64,000 nucleotides of DNA, taken from NCBI RefSeq assembly GCF_014905555.1, contig NZ_BNGS01000006.1:310001-374000 (forward strand), given 5' to 3'. Below the pieces are notes generated by a model. That model had not been told where the DNA came from, ran no database searches, and saw nothing but the letters and a program-made list of their open reading frames with translations. Shown piece by piece: positions 23,923 through 31,945 of the stretch. Both the position numbers and the translations under genes were made by a program. The stretch is from Streptomyces sp. Y2F8-2. GTDB lineage: Bacteria > Actinomycetota > Actinomycetes > Streptomycetales > Streptomycetaceae. How positions within the stretch are numbered: the first letter of the stretch is position 1; each line of letters opens with the position of its first letter.

Positions 23923-24714
23923 ATGAACGAGGGAACAGTGACCGCTCCTGCCGCTGTACGCGTGCATGACCTGTGGAAGCGGTTCGGGGAACACGTCGCC
24001 GTCGCCGGGGTCGATCTCGAATTGCCCGCCGGGCGGTTCATCGGGCTGGTCGGGCCCAACGGGGCCGGGAAGACCACCACGCTGTCCATGGTGACCGGGC
24101 TGCTGCGGCCCGACCGCGGCACCGTCGAGGTCGTCGGGCAGGACGTGTGGCGCGACCCGGCCCAGGTGAAGGCCCGTATCGGGGTGCTGCCCGAAGGGCT
24201 GCGGCTCTTCGAGCGGCTGTCCGGCCGCGAACTCCTCGCCTACACCGGCCGGTTGCGCGGACTGCCCGGCGCCGAGGTCGACAAGCGGGCCACCCAGCTC
24301 CTCGACGTCCTCGATCTGGCCAGTGCCCAGCACAAGCTCGTCGTCGACTACTCCACCGGAATGCGCAAGAAGATCGGCCTCGCCGCCGCGCTGCTGCACA
24401 ACCCCGAAGTCCTCTTCCTGGACGAGCCGTTCGAGGGCGTCGACCCGGTCTCCGCGCAGACCATCCGCGGCGTCCTGGAGCGGTACACCGCCTCCGGCGC
24501 CACCGTCGTCTTCTCCTCCCACGTCATGGAGCTGGTCGAGTCGCTGTGCGACTGGGTGGCCGTCATGGCCGCGGGCCGCATCCGCGCGCACGGCCCGCTG
24601 GCCGACGTACGCGGTGACGCGCCCACCCTCCAACAGGCGTTCCTGGAACTGGTCGGCGCGCACGGCCGCACCGCGGGCGCCGACCTCGACTGGCTCGGCG
24701 GCGGCGCCCGGTGA
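23923..24714 (+). CDS. ABC transporter ATP-binding protein
   Basis: 263 aa. Walker A GPNGAGKTT (44-52), Q-loop region GVLPEGLRL, signature YSTGMRKKIGLAAAL (degenerate LSGGQ as in DrrA-like importers/exporters), Walker B VLFLDEPFEGVDP and H-loop FSSHVMELVE. It powers the permease encoded next. The stop overlaps the GTG of the permease gene by 4 bp (24711-24714). Transcribed from a leaderless promoter. The substrate is unknown; the type is often an exporter. Confidence 0.92.
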   Translation: MNEGTVTAPAAVRVHDLWKRFGEHVAVAGVDLELPAGRFIGLVGPNGAGKTTTLSMVTGLLRPDRGTVEVVGQDVWRDPAQVKARIGVLPEGLRLFERLSGRELLAYTGRLRGLPGAEVDKRATQLLDVLDLASAQHKLVVDYSTGMRKKIGLAAALLHNPEVLFLDEPFEGVDPVSAQTIRGVLERYTASGATVVFSSHVMELVESLCDWVAVMAAGRIRAHGPLADVRGDAPTLQQAFLELVGAHGRTAGADLDWLGGGAR

Positions 24715-26297
24715 CCGGCCTGACGGCCGTCGTCGTACGGCTGAAGCTGTCCCTGCTGCGGAACGGGCTGCGGCGGTCCGCCGGGCGGCGCGCCGCGTAC
24801 ATCACGTCCCTCGTCATGGTCCTGCTGTTCGCCGCCACCCAGTTGCTCGGCCTGATCCTGCTGCGCGGCAACGCGCACGCCGCCTCCGTAGCCGTGCTCG
24901 GCGTCGAGATCGTCGCGCTCGGCTGGACCGTGATGCCGCTGTTCTTCCCCAGCGGCGACGAGACGCTCGATCCCACCCGCCTGGTGATGCTGCCGCTGCG
25001 CCCCGGGCCCCTCGTCCGGGCCCTGCTGGTGGCGTCCCTGGTGGGCATCGGGCCGCTGTTCACGCTCTGCATGGCCGTCGGCTCGGTGATCTCCGTGGCG
25101 CACGGCGCGGCGGCGTACGGCACCGCGGTCGTCGCCGTCGTGCTCACGCTGCTGGTCTGCGTCACCCTCGCGCGGGCCGTCGCCGCCGCCAACGTCCGCC
25201 TGCTGACCAGCCGCAAGGGCCGCGACCTCGCCGTACTGAGCGGGCTGGTCGTCGCCGTCGGCGCGCAGCTCGTCAACTTCGGTGCCCGCGAGCTGGGTTC
25301 GGCCGGGCTGTCGCGGCTGGAGCCGGTGGGCGACGTCGTGCGCTGGGTGCCACCCGCCTCCGCGATCGGCGCGGTGGACTCCGTGAGCAACGGGTCGTAC
25401 GGCGTCGCGGCCGCCCAACTCGCGCTGAGCGCGGCCGCGTTGGCGGGCCTGCTGGCCATATGGTCGCGCCACCTCACGAAGCTGATGACCGCACCGGACT
25501 CCTCCACGCTCCAGGCCGCCGAACCGGGGCCCCGGGAGCGGGCCTCCAGGGGCCTGTCCCGGCTGCTGCCCGCGGGCCGCACCGGTACGGTGGCCGAGCG
25601 CAGCCTGCGCTATGTGTGGCGCGACCCCAAGACCAAGGCGGCGTGGGTGACGTCGCTGGCCATCGGGCTGATCGTGCCCGTCTTCAACGCCCTCCAGGGC
25701 ACCGGCTCCGTCTACTTCGCCTGCTTCGCGGCCGGCATGCTCGGCATCCAGATGTACAACCAGTTCGGGCAGGACACCTCCGCGTTCTGGATGGTCGCCA
25801 TGACGATCTCCTCCGCCCGCGACGCCCACGCCGAACTGCGCGGCCGGGCGCTGGCCCTGCTGCTGATCACCCTGCCGTACGCCGCCCTCGTCACCGTCGT
25901 CACCACCGCCCTGCTCGGCACCTGGGGCAGGCTGCCCGAGGTGCTCGGACTGTCCCTCGCGCTGCTCGGCGCGATGCTGGCCACCGGTGCCTGGTCCTCG
26001 GCCCGCTTCCCGTACTCGATACCGCAGGAGGGCTACAAGAACGTGGTCCCCGGGCAGGCGGGGCTCGCCTGGATCTCCATCCTCGGCGGCATGGTCTCCG
26101 CCGCCCTGCTCTCCGCGCCCGTGATCGCGGCGACGATCTGGCTCAACGTCACCGCGAACGGCCACGACTGGACCTGGCTCCTGCTGCCCGCGGGCGCCGC
26201 CTACGGCGCCCTGATCACCCTCCTCGGCCTCCGCCTCGCGGCCCCCCGCACGGCCCGCCGGCTGCCGGAGATCCTGGCGGCGGTCAGCAAGGGCTAG
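24711..26297 (+). CDS. ABC transporter permease, two fused halves
   Basis: 528 aa with about 12 predicted membrane segments in two blocks (residues 25-260 and 310-510) joined by a hydrophilic linker around 265-300. No recognised substrate-binding motif. Partner of the preceding ATP-binding protein, translationally coupled by GTGA overlap. The pair alone could form a complete exporter. Substrate unknown. Confidence 0.85.
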   Translation: MTGLTAVVVRLKLSLLRNGLRRSAGRRAAYITSLVMVLLFAATQLLGLILLRGNAHAASVAVLGVEIVALGWTVMPLFFPSGDETLDPTRLVMLPLRPGPLVRALLVASLVGIGPLFTLCMAVGSVISVAHGAAAYGTAVVAVVLTLLVCVTLARAVAAANVRLLTSRKGRDLAVLSGLVVAVGAQLVNFGARELGSAGLSRLEPVGDVVRWVPPASAIGAVDSVSNGSYGVAAAQLALSAAALAGLLAIWSRHLTKLMTAPDSSTLQAAEPGPRERASRGLSRLLPAGRTGTVAERSLRYVWRDPKTKAAWVTSLAIGLIVPVFNALQGTGSVYFACFAAGMLGIQMYNQFGQDTSAFWMVAMTISSARDAHAELRGRALALLLITLPYAALVTVVTTALLGTWGRLPEVLGLSLALLGAMLATGAWSSARFPYSIPQEGYKNVVPGQAGLAWISILGGMVSAALLSAPVIAATIWLNVTANGHDWTWLLLPAGAAYGALITLLGLRLAAPRTARRLPEILAAVSKG

Positions 26298-26445
26298 TTC
26301 CCCCGAGACGGGAACCCGCGGCGCAAGGATTTCGCCCAATCTTCTGTGAAGGAGATGTGGGCTGGGTCACGGTCGAGTTGAATGTGGTCGAGAGAGCGGA
26401 CGAGCGTGCCGTATGGGCGGACGCGCAGGCTGCAGGGGGGTTCGG

Positions 26446-27837
26446 GTGAGTGCTTCCCGGCGGAGGGGGACCACGGACGAGCTGGGGCCGGACGAGCCGG
26501 AGCGGGATGGTTCGGATCTTCTCGCCGCGCTCCTCGACGGGATGGACGCGGCCTTGTGCGCCTTCGACGCGGACGGGGTCGTGACCCACTGGAACCGGGA
26601 GGCCGAGCGGATTCTCGGCTGGTCGGCGGCCGAGGCGGTGGGGCGGCGCGGCTTCGCCGGGTGGGCCGTGCGCAGCGCCGACGCGGCCGAGGTCGAGGCG
26701 TGGCTGATGTCCGCGATGCAGGCCCCCGGGCGGCAGGTGCACGAGTTCGCGCTGCTGACCAAGGACGGCGGGCGGGTGCTCGTACGGACCCAGTCCGCGG
26801 CGGTGCGAGGGCCCGACGGGAAACCCGCGGGGGTGTACTGCGCGTTCAGCGAGGTGCACGCGCAGATCGACCTGGAGCGGTCGATCGCGCTCAGCGAGGC
26901 CCTGTTCGAGGACGCGAGCTGGGGTGTCGTGCTCGTCGACGCGGATCTGCGGCCCGCCGTCGTCAACGCCCACGCGGCCCGGGCGCTCGGCATCGGGCGT
27001 ACGGCCGTGCTGGGGCGGCCCCTCGGGGACCTGCTCGCACAGGGCGTCGAGGAGCTGGAGAGCGCGCTGACCCATGTGCTCGCCGAGGGGGCGCCGCCGG
27101 CGCCCGCCGAGATCTGGGTGAGCGTGCGGACCGCGGACGGCGAGAAGCGGCGGTGCTGGCGGAGCGGGTTCCTGCGGCTGGCCTCACCGCTGGCGGAGGA
27201 GCCGGTCCCGCTCGGGGTCGGGTGGCTGTTCCAGGACGTCACCGAGACCAAGCAGAGCGAGCAGGAGGCGGCCCTGCTGCGCTTCCGCTCCAACCAGCTG
27301 CACCGAGCCGCGCGGGCGGCCGCCGAGTGCGAGGACCCCGGCGAGGCGGCCACGATCCATCTGGACTTCGCCCTCGCCGGATTCGCCGACCACGCCCTGA
27401 TCGACCGGGTGGCGGGCGGCTGGGTGGCGGACGGGGCGGGGCCGGTACGGCTGGTGCGGGCCGCCGAGACACCGTCCGGAGCCCCCGGCCCGAGCGTGCT
27501 CACCGGGAAGGCGGGACTGCCGGTGCGGTACGACGACGGTCATCCCGCCCTGCAGTGCGTGGAGCGCTCCGGGACCGTACGCGCCGACGCGGGCGCCGCC
27601 GACCCGGCCCAGGCGCACGCGTGGGCGCTGGCCCGGCAGTGGCCCGCGGACGCGGTGCACGCCCTCTGCGCCGTGCTGCGCAGCCGGGGGCGGACGCTGG
27701 GGGTGGTGACGTTCCTGCGGGGGGCCGGGCGCAGCCGGTTCGAGCGGGTGGACGCGGTGTACGCGGAGGACGTGGCGGTACGGATCGCCGCGGCGCTGGA
27801 CCTGTCCGACGTGGTGACCGGGCGGGCCGCGAAATAG
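26446..27837 (+). CDS. PAS/GAF-type sensor protein without output domain
   Basis: 463 aa. Two PAS domains (AALCAFDADGVVTHWNREAERILGWSAAEAVGR near residue 35-65; WGVVLVDADLRPAVVNAHAARALGIGR near 165-190) followed by a GAF-like C-terminal part (ALCAVLRSRGRTLGVVTFLRG). Related Streptomyces proteins carry a PP2C/SpoIIE phosphatase at the end; this one stops at the GAF-like region, so either it signals through a partner or the phosphatase was lost. Start GTG 26446 with a GGGGGG-containing RBS at 26432-26440. Ligand unknown. Confidence 0.8.
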   Translation: MSASRRRGTTDELGPDEPERDGSDLLAALLDGMDAALCAFDADGVVTHWNREAERILGWSAAEAVGRRGFAGWAVRSADAAEVEAWLMSAMQAPGRQVHEFALLTKDGGRVLVRTQSAAVRGPDGKPAGVYCAFSEVHAQIDLERSIALSEALFEDASWGVVLVDADLRPAVVNAHAARALGIGRTAVLGRPLGDLLAQGVEELESALTHVLAEGAPPAPAEIWVSVRTADGEKRRCWRSGFLRLASPLAEEPVPLGVGWLFQDVTETKQSEQEAALLRFRSNQLHRAARAAAECEDPGEAATIHLDFALAGFADHALIDRVAGGWVADGAGPVRLVRAAETPSGAPGPSVLTGKAGLPVRYDDGHPALQCVERSGTVRADAGAADPAQAHAWALARQWPADAVHALCAVLRSRGRTLGVVTFLRGAGRSRFERVDAVYAEDVAVRIAAALDLSDVVTGRAAK

Positions 27838-27852
27838 GGCCGTGGGACGCGG

Positions 27853-28641
27853 CTACGCCTGGCGGTAGAAGATCCGGTCGGCGTACTCCGTCAGTACCCG
27901 GGCGTTCCACTCATGGCCGCCGTCGACGTTCCCCGACCGCAGCAGGGGCGGTTCGATGCCGCGCTCCGCGAGGACACCGGCCGCCGTGGCCATGACCGCC
28001 TGCAGCAGGGCCGTGGTGACGACCGTGGACGCGGGGGCGAAGGGCGCCGGGACGGCGTCGAGGGTGAGCTCCGCGTCCCCCACCGCGATCTTCGAGTCCA
28101 GGACGAGGTCGCAGTGGTCCTTCAGGTACGTGCCGGAGGCGTGACGGGACTTCGTCTCCGCCGCGTACGCCACCGAGGTCACGCCGATGACCTTGACGCC
28201 GCGCGCGCGGGCGGTCATCGCCATCTCCACGGGCAGCTCGTTGCGGCCGGACAGGGAGATGATCACCAGGAGGTCGCCGGAGCGCAGGGGACTCGTGTCG
28301 AGGACCGCGCTCGCCAGGCCGCCGACCCGCTCCAGCGCGGAGCCCAGCGTCGTCGGCATGACGTCCACGCCGACGGCTCCCGGCACCGCGAGCAGGTTCA
28401 TCAGGGCCAGGCCGCCCGCGCGGTAGACCAGGTCCTGCGCGGCCAGCGAGGAGTGCCCGGCGCCGAAGGCGAACAGCCGGCCGCCCGAGACCACGGTGTC
28501 CGCGATCAGGGTGCCGGCCGCCGCGATCTCCTGCGCGTCCTCGTCCCGCACGCGCCGCAACAGCCCGATCGCCGCGTCGAAGAACCGCTCCGCCGGCGTG
28601 CTCCCGCCCTGCGGCTCCCCACCGCTCGGCCCTGCGCTCAT
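27853..28641 (-). CDS. SIS-domain sugar-phosphate binding protein (UPF0309-like)
   Basis: 262 aa. SIS phosphosugar-binding fold with VSGGRLFAFGAGHSSLAAQDLVYRAGG (residues about 52-78) and LLVIISLSGRNELPVEMAMTARARGVKVIGVTS (124-156). The family contains GmhA-like isomerases and N-acetylglucosamine-phosphate-related proteins; the substrate is probably a phosphorylated sugar. Start ATG 28639-28641. Convergent with the PAS protein and divergent from the DtxR-type regulator 297 bp away. Confidence 0.87.
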   Translation of the reverse strand: MSAGPSGGEPQGGSTPAERFFDAAIGLLRRVRDEDAQEIAAAGTLIADTVVSGGRLFAFGAGHSSLAAQDLVYRAGGLALMNLLAVPGAVGVDVMPTTLGSALERVGGLASAVLDTSPLRSGDLLVIISLSGRNELPVEMAMTARARGVKVIGVTSVAYAAETKSRHASGTYLKDHCDLVLDSKIAVGDAELTLDAVPAPFAPASTVVTTALLQAVMATAAGVLAERGIEPPLLRSGNVDGGHEWNARVLTEYADRIFYRQA

Positions 28642-28767
28642 CGGCGACGCCCCTTCGAAGTCGGCCCGTGTCGCGGATCACGTTGCGGTCTGGACCAGTG
28701 GGATGTCAATACGGCCCGCCCGGCGCCGGACTGCGCGGTCGGGGGGGCTGGTGCGCGGTCGGGGCAC

Positions 28768-28802
28768 GGCTCCCGGCGCCCCCTTCAGGCACGCCGGGAG
28801 CC
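28768..28802. other. Orphan hairpin in a divergent promoter region
   Basis: Perfect 11-bp arms GGCTCCCGGCG (28768-28778) and 28792-28802 with a 13-nt loop. It is in the region between the divergent SIS and DtxR-type genes, so it is not at any gene end. It may be in the leader of one of the transcripts. Confidence 0.5.
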
Positions 28803-28938
28803 GGGCCGACGCGCCCCGTAGCCCTGGTCCACTCGCCGCGCCCCCGGTTGTCGGTGGGATGAGTCAGAATTGAGTCCAGGGCCAGCGCACACGCCGGTGA
28901 GCAGTCCAGCCTCCGGCAGATCTCTTCGAGGGGCACGT

Positions 28939-29631
28939 ATGTCCGGACTGATCGACACCACGGAGATGTATCTCCGCACCATCCTCGAGCTCGAGGAGGA
29001 AGGCGTGGTCCCCATGCGCGCCCGGATCGCCGAGCGGCTCGACCAGAGCGGCCCGACCGTCAGCCAGACGGTGGCGCGAATGGAGCGCGACGGCCTGGTG
29101 TCGGTCGCCGCCGACCGTCACCTGGAGCTCACGGACGAGGGCCGCCGCCTGGCCACCCGCGTCATGCGCAAGCACCGCCTCGCCGAGTGCCTCCTGGTCG
29201 ACGTGATCGGGCTGGAGTGGGAGCAGGTGCACGCCGAGGCGTGTCGCTGGGAGCACGTGATGAGCGAGGCGGTCGAGCGCCGCGTCCTGGAGCTGCTGCG
29301 CCACCCCACCGAGTCGCCGTACGGAAACCCGATCCCGGGCCTGGAGGAGCTCGGCGAGAAGGAGATGGCGGACCCGTTCCTGGACGAGGGCATGGTCTCG
29401 CTGGCCGACCTGGACCCGGGCACGGACGGCAAGACGGTCGTCGTACGCCGTATCGGCGAGCCCATCCAGACGGACGCGCAGCTCATGTACACGCTGCGGC
29501 GGGCGGGCGTGCAGCCCGGCTCGGTGGTCAGCGTGACGGAGTCGGCGGGCGGTGTCCTGGTCGGCAGCGGCGGCGAGGCGGCGGAGCTGCAGTCGGACAT
29601 CGCGTCCCACGTCTTCGTGGCCAAGCCCTGA
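28939..29631 (+). CDS. dmdR1: DtxR/IdeR-family iron-dependent repressor (DmdR-like)
   Basis: 230 aa, the length I recall for S. coelicolor DmdR1. N-terminal winged HTH (LIDTTEMYLRTILELEEEGVVPMRARIAERLDQSGPTVSQTVARMERDGLV), metal-binding and dimer domain with Cys/His/Glu ligands in AECLLVDVIGLEWEQVHAEACRWEHVMSE, and a C-terminal SH3-like domain. With Fe2+ it represses siderophore and iron uptake genes. ATG 28939 has GAGGGG upstream; the longer GTG frame is not conserved. A long antisense frame covers the whole gene, as known for dmdR1/adm. The paralogue DmdR2 is the alternative identity. Confidence 0.88.
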   Translation: MSGLIDTTEMYLRTILELEEEGVVPMRARIAERLDQSGPTVSQTVARMERDGLVSVAADRHLELTDEGRRLATRVMRKHRLAECLLVDVIGLEWEQVHAEACRWEHVMSEAVERRVLELLRHPTESPYGNPIPGLEELGEKEMADPFLDEGMVSLADLDPGTDGKTVVVRRIGEPIQTDAQLMYTLRRAGVQPGSVVSVTESAGGVLVGSGGEAAELQSDIASHVFVAKP

Positions 29632-29941
29632 CACAGGCACCGAGGCCCCCGCAGGACCTCTTGATCCCTCTCTGTCCCTCTTGACTCCTCCGTCCGGCCA
29701 TGCCCGTCTCATCCCACCCAACCCCCCACAACTCATGTAGTTTCTGGGGCGGTTGTGATGATTCCGCGATCGTACTGCAATCAAGATTCAGTGAGCGGAA
29801 TCGCAGCGCTCGGACCGTTCGCATGCGAGGCTGTCGCGTGAGGCATATGACCTGAGGGCTCTTGGCCGGAGATGACAGCGATGTCAACGGCCGGGAAGGG
29901 GAGGGAGGATGTGCCCCGGACGCGACCCCGGACATGGGGAG

Positions 29942-29969
29942 GGCCCCGGCACCCATCGGCGCCGGGGCC
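29942..29969 (+). terminator. Hairpin, possible terminator
   Basis: GGCCCCGGC (29942-29950) pairs with 29961-29969, loop 10 nt; flanking GGGGA and TCCTCCCC can extend the stem and a short TGTTT follows. It could end the dmdR transcript 300 bp upstream or a non-coding RNA. Confidence 0.45.
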
Positions 29970-30230
29970 TGTCCTCCCCTGTTTCGACCCGGAGCCCCGA
30001 GCTCTCAGGGTCGCCCCCTCGGACCGGTTTTCCCCGAGCGGTCCGCCTCCCGCAGAAGATCTCCCCAAGCAGACGGCGGCCAATCCTCGAGGGAGGTCAC
30101 TCGAAGGTGGGGTGTTGCCGCCGGAAACGGCGCTTTCGAATAACCATTCGATAGCGTGGGCGGTGACGATCGCACCGGGCCGGGCGCTGTACCAACCAGC
30201 ACGTCCGTCACGCAGCGAGCACAAGGCACC

Positions 30231-30263
30231 ACCGCCCGGCGCCGACACCCGGCGCCGGGCGGT
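30231..30263. other. Perfect 13-bp hairpin upstream of the alpha/beta hydrolase
   Basis: ACCGCCCGGCGCC (30231-30243) and its complement (30251-30263) with a 7-nt loop GACACCC, 120 bp before the ATG. Candidate leader structure or terminator of an upstream small transcript. Confidence 0.55.
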
Positions 30264-30383
30264 GACCGCCGACACCAGCAGAAGCAGCACGACAGCGGAA
30301 GTACGACCAGTACGAAAAGCGCGCGGACCGACCGCCCGACGCGGAAGCGAGCGGTCCCGGCCGAGCAGGGGGGTGCCAGGACG

Positions 30384-31238
30384 ATGCGTCGCATCGACGT
30401 GACCGGAGCGGGCGGCGTACGCCTCGCCGCATGGGAGTTCGCCGACCCGCCCAAGACCGGCGACGGCGAACAGACGCCGGGCCTGCTGTTACTGCACGGC
30501 CTCATGGGCCGCGCCTCGCACTGGGCGCCCACCGCCCGCCTGCTCGCCGAACGGCACCGCGCCGTCGCCCTCGACCAGCGCGGCCACGGCCAGAGCGACA
30601 AGCCCGCCGACGGCTACACCCGCGAGGCCTACATCGACGACGCCGAAGCCGCCCTCGAACAACTCGGCCTCGCCCCGGCCGTCCTCATCGGCCACGCGAT
30701 GGGCGCCCTGACCGCCTGGCAGCTCGCCGCCAAACGCCCCGACCTGGTACGCGCCCTGATCATCTGCGACATGCGGGCCTCCGCACTCGGCGCCACATCC
30801 CAGCGCGAATGGGAGAACTGGTTCAAGTCCTGGCCCCTCCCCTTCGCCACACTCGCCGACGTACGCAAGTGGTTCGGAGAGGACGACCCCTGGGTCGAGC
30901 GCCCGAACCCCGCCCGGGGCGAGTTCTACGTCGAGGTGATGACCGAGTCCCCGGACGGCTGGCGCCCCGTCTTCGAACCCGAGCACATGCTGAGGTCCCG
31001 CGAGACCTGGGTGTACGACGCGCACTGGGAGGAACTGGCCCAGGTGCGCTGCCCCACCCTGGTCGTCCGCGGCCTGGACGGCGAACTGGGCCGCGCGGAG
31101 GCCCAGGAGATGGTCCGCGTCCTCCCCCACGGCCGGTACGCGGAGGTCCCCGACGCCGACCACTTCCTCCACCACGCCCAGCCGGAGGCGTGGCGAGCCG
31201 CGATCGACCCGTTCCTGACCGCCGTGCTGTCTCCGTGA
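30384..31238 (+). CDS. Alpha/beta hydrolase containing a TTA codon
   Basis: 284 aa, alpha/beta-hydrolase fold. Oxyanion region LLLLHGLMGRASHW (34-47); the nucleophile elbow is GHAMGAL, i.e. G-x-A-x-G-x with Ala? at the nucleophile position rather than Ser/Asp/Cys, which is unusual; DQRGHGQSD is conserved, and the catalytic His lies in DADHFLHHAQPEAW. Leu36 is encoded by TTA (30489-30491), so translation should depend on the bldA tRNA. ATG 30384 has GGGGGG and CCAGGACG upstream. Function as hydrolase is doubtful if the nucleophile is really absent. Confidence 0.85.
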   Translation: MRRIDVTGAGGVRLAAWEFADPPKTGDGEQTPGLLLLHGLMGRASHWAPTARLLAERHRAVALDQRGHGQSDKPADGYTREAYIDDAEAALEQLGLAPAVLIGHAMGALTAWQLAAKRPDLVRALIICDMRASALGATSQREWENWFKSWPLPFATLADVRKWFGEDDPWVERPNPARGEFYVEVMTESPDGWRPVFEPEHMLRSRETWVYDAHWEELAQVRCPTLVVRGLDGELGRAEAQEMVRVLPHGRYAEVPDADHFLHHAQPEAWRAAIDPFLTAVLSP

Positions 31239-31264
31239 GCGGCACGGGAGTTCGACAACAGGGT

Positions 31265-31495
31265 TAGAGGACGGCGACGGCCGTCCTGGGCCTGGCGGCC
31301 AGCCGCAGGCCGACCTCCACGAGAGTCCAGCCGAGGCGGACACGAAATGATTGCAAGGGATCCTTTGCAAGATGGCTCGCCCGCCGACGGAAGCTTTCGG
31401 GAGCCCCGCCCCCGAGGACAGCCCGGCCACTAGCAGGAAGATCGGCTGCCAGTTCGAGAAAACGCGGAGATTCGCACCAATGGGCGCTTCCAGTC
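31265..31495 (-). pseudogene. Possible 3' remnant of an unknown gene
   Basis: On the minus strand an open frame without start codon reads ...CESPRFLELAADLPAS..., ...HLAKDPLQSFRVRLGWTL, then VEVGLRLAARPRTAVAVL and a stop at 31265-31267. The end has real protein character and a stop just before the hairpin at 31268-31287. The 5' part would be missing at the side where the IscB island begins, so it could be a gene cut by that insertion. Family not recognised; low certainty. Confidence 0.25.
31268..31287. terminator. Hairpin terminator after the alpha/beta hydrolase
   Basis: AGGACGGC (31268-31275) and GCCGTCCT (31280-31287), 4-nt loop GACG, 30 bp after the stop codon of the alpha/beta hydrolase. 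Confidence 0.6.
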
Positions 31496-31599
31496 CGTTG
31501 TCGCCCTCTCAGGGGCTGTGATCGCTAACGTCGGTGGCGCCCTTCAGGAGGGAGGTCACCCGCTCCCCGACCTAAGGCCGGAGACTGTACGGCCCGCGG

Positions 31600-31945
31600 A
31601 CAGTCGCTGAGTGACCAGCCCCAGTCATCACGATCCTCAAGATCAGGGAGGTGCGCCCGATGACTACGTTTTCTGTAGGTGAGCAGACCCACCAGGCTGT
31701 GCTTCCTCAGCAGCCTGCTCTGGAATCCGTGGGAGCAGACACCCCTGGGAGCAGGAACGAAACGGCTCACGGACTCCCCGCCCTCGCGCGGGGCACCGGC
31801 AGGGAACATGGGCGAGGGGAGACCGACGGGAAGGGCACCGCACCCCGTCGGCGTCACGCCGAGAACGCCGCCACGGCGGCGGAGACGGCAGAGAACGGGA
31901 GCGGTGACGCTCCCCCGCACGACCGGCCGTACGCCGGTGGCATCG
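31600..31945 (+). ncRNA. Candidate omega RNA (IscB guide RNA) region
   Basis: In characterised IscB loci the guide (omega) RNA is encoded directly upstream of iscB on the same strand. Here the segment before the PLMP domain has low protein character but several hairpins: GACTGT/ACAGTC (31583-31605), CAGGCTG/CAGCCTG (31693-31717) and CCCCGC/GCGGGG (31776-31793), plus a single-stranded CAGGAACGAAAC (31752-31763) similar to a conserved omega-RNA stretch I recall. Ends are not determined. The same segment is also an open frame starting at 31660 with a good RBS, so an N-terminal extension of the protein is the alternative. Confidence 0.4.

Larger units (their letters stand above)
29632..30383. other. 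Gene-free 752-bp stretch with hairpins
   Basis: No open frame looks like a protein. It holds a short inverted repeat around GATTCCGC...GCGGAATC (29762-29806), a hairpin at 29942-29969, and another at 30231-30263, then the leader of the alpha/beta hydrolase gene. The region 29700-29830 is less GC-rich and may contain a promoter. Confidence 0.5.

Noticed and set aside
29872..30402. 176-codon plus-strand frame upstream of the alpha/beta hydrolase
   Set aside because: Low-complexity translation, hairpins inside it and no RBS.
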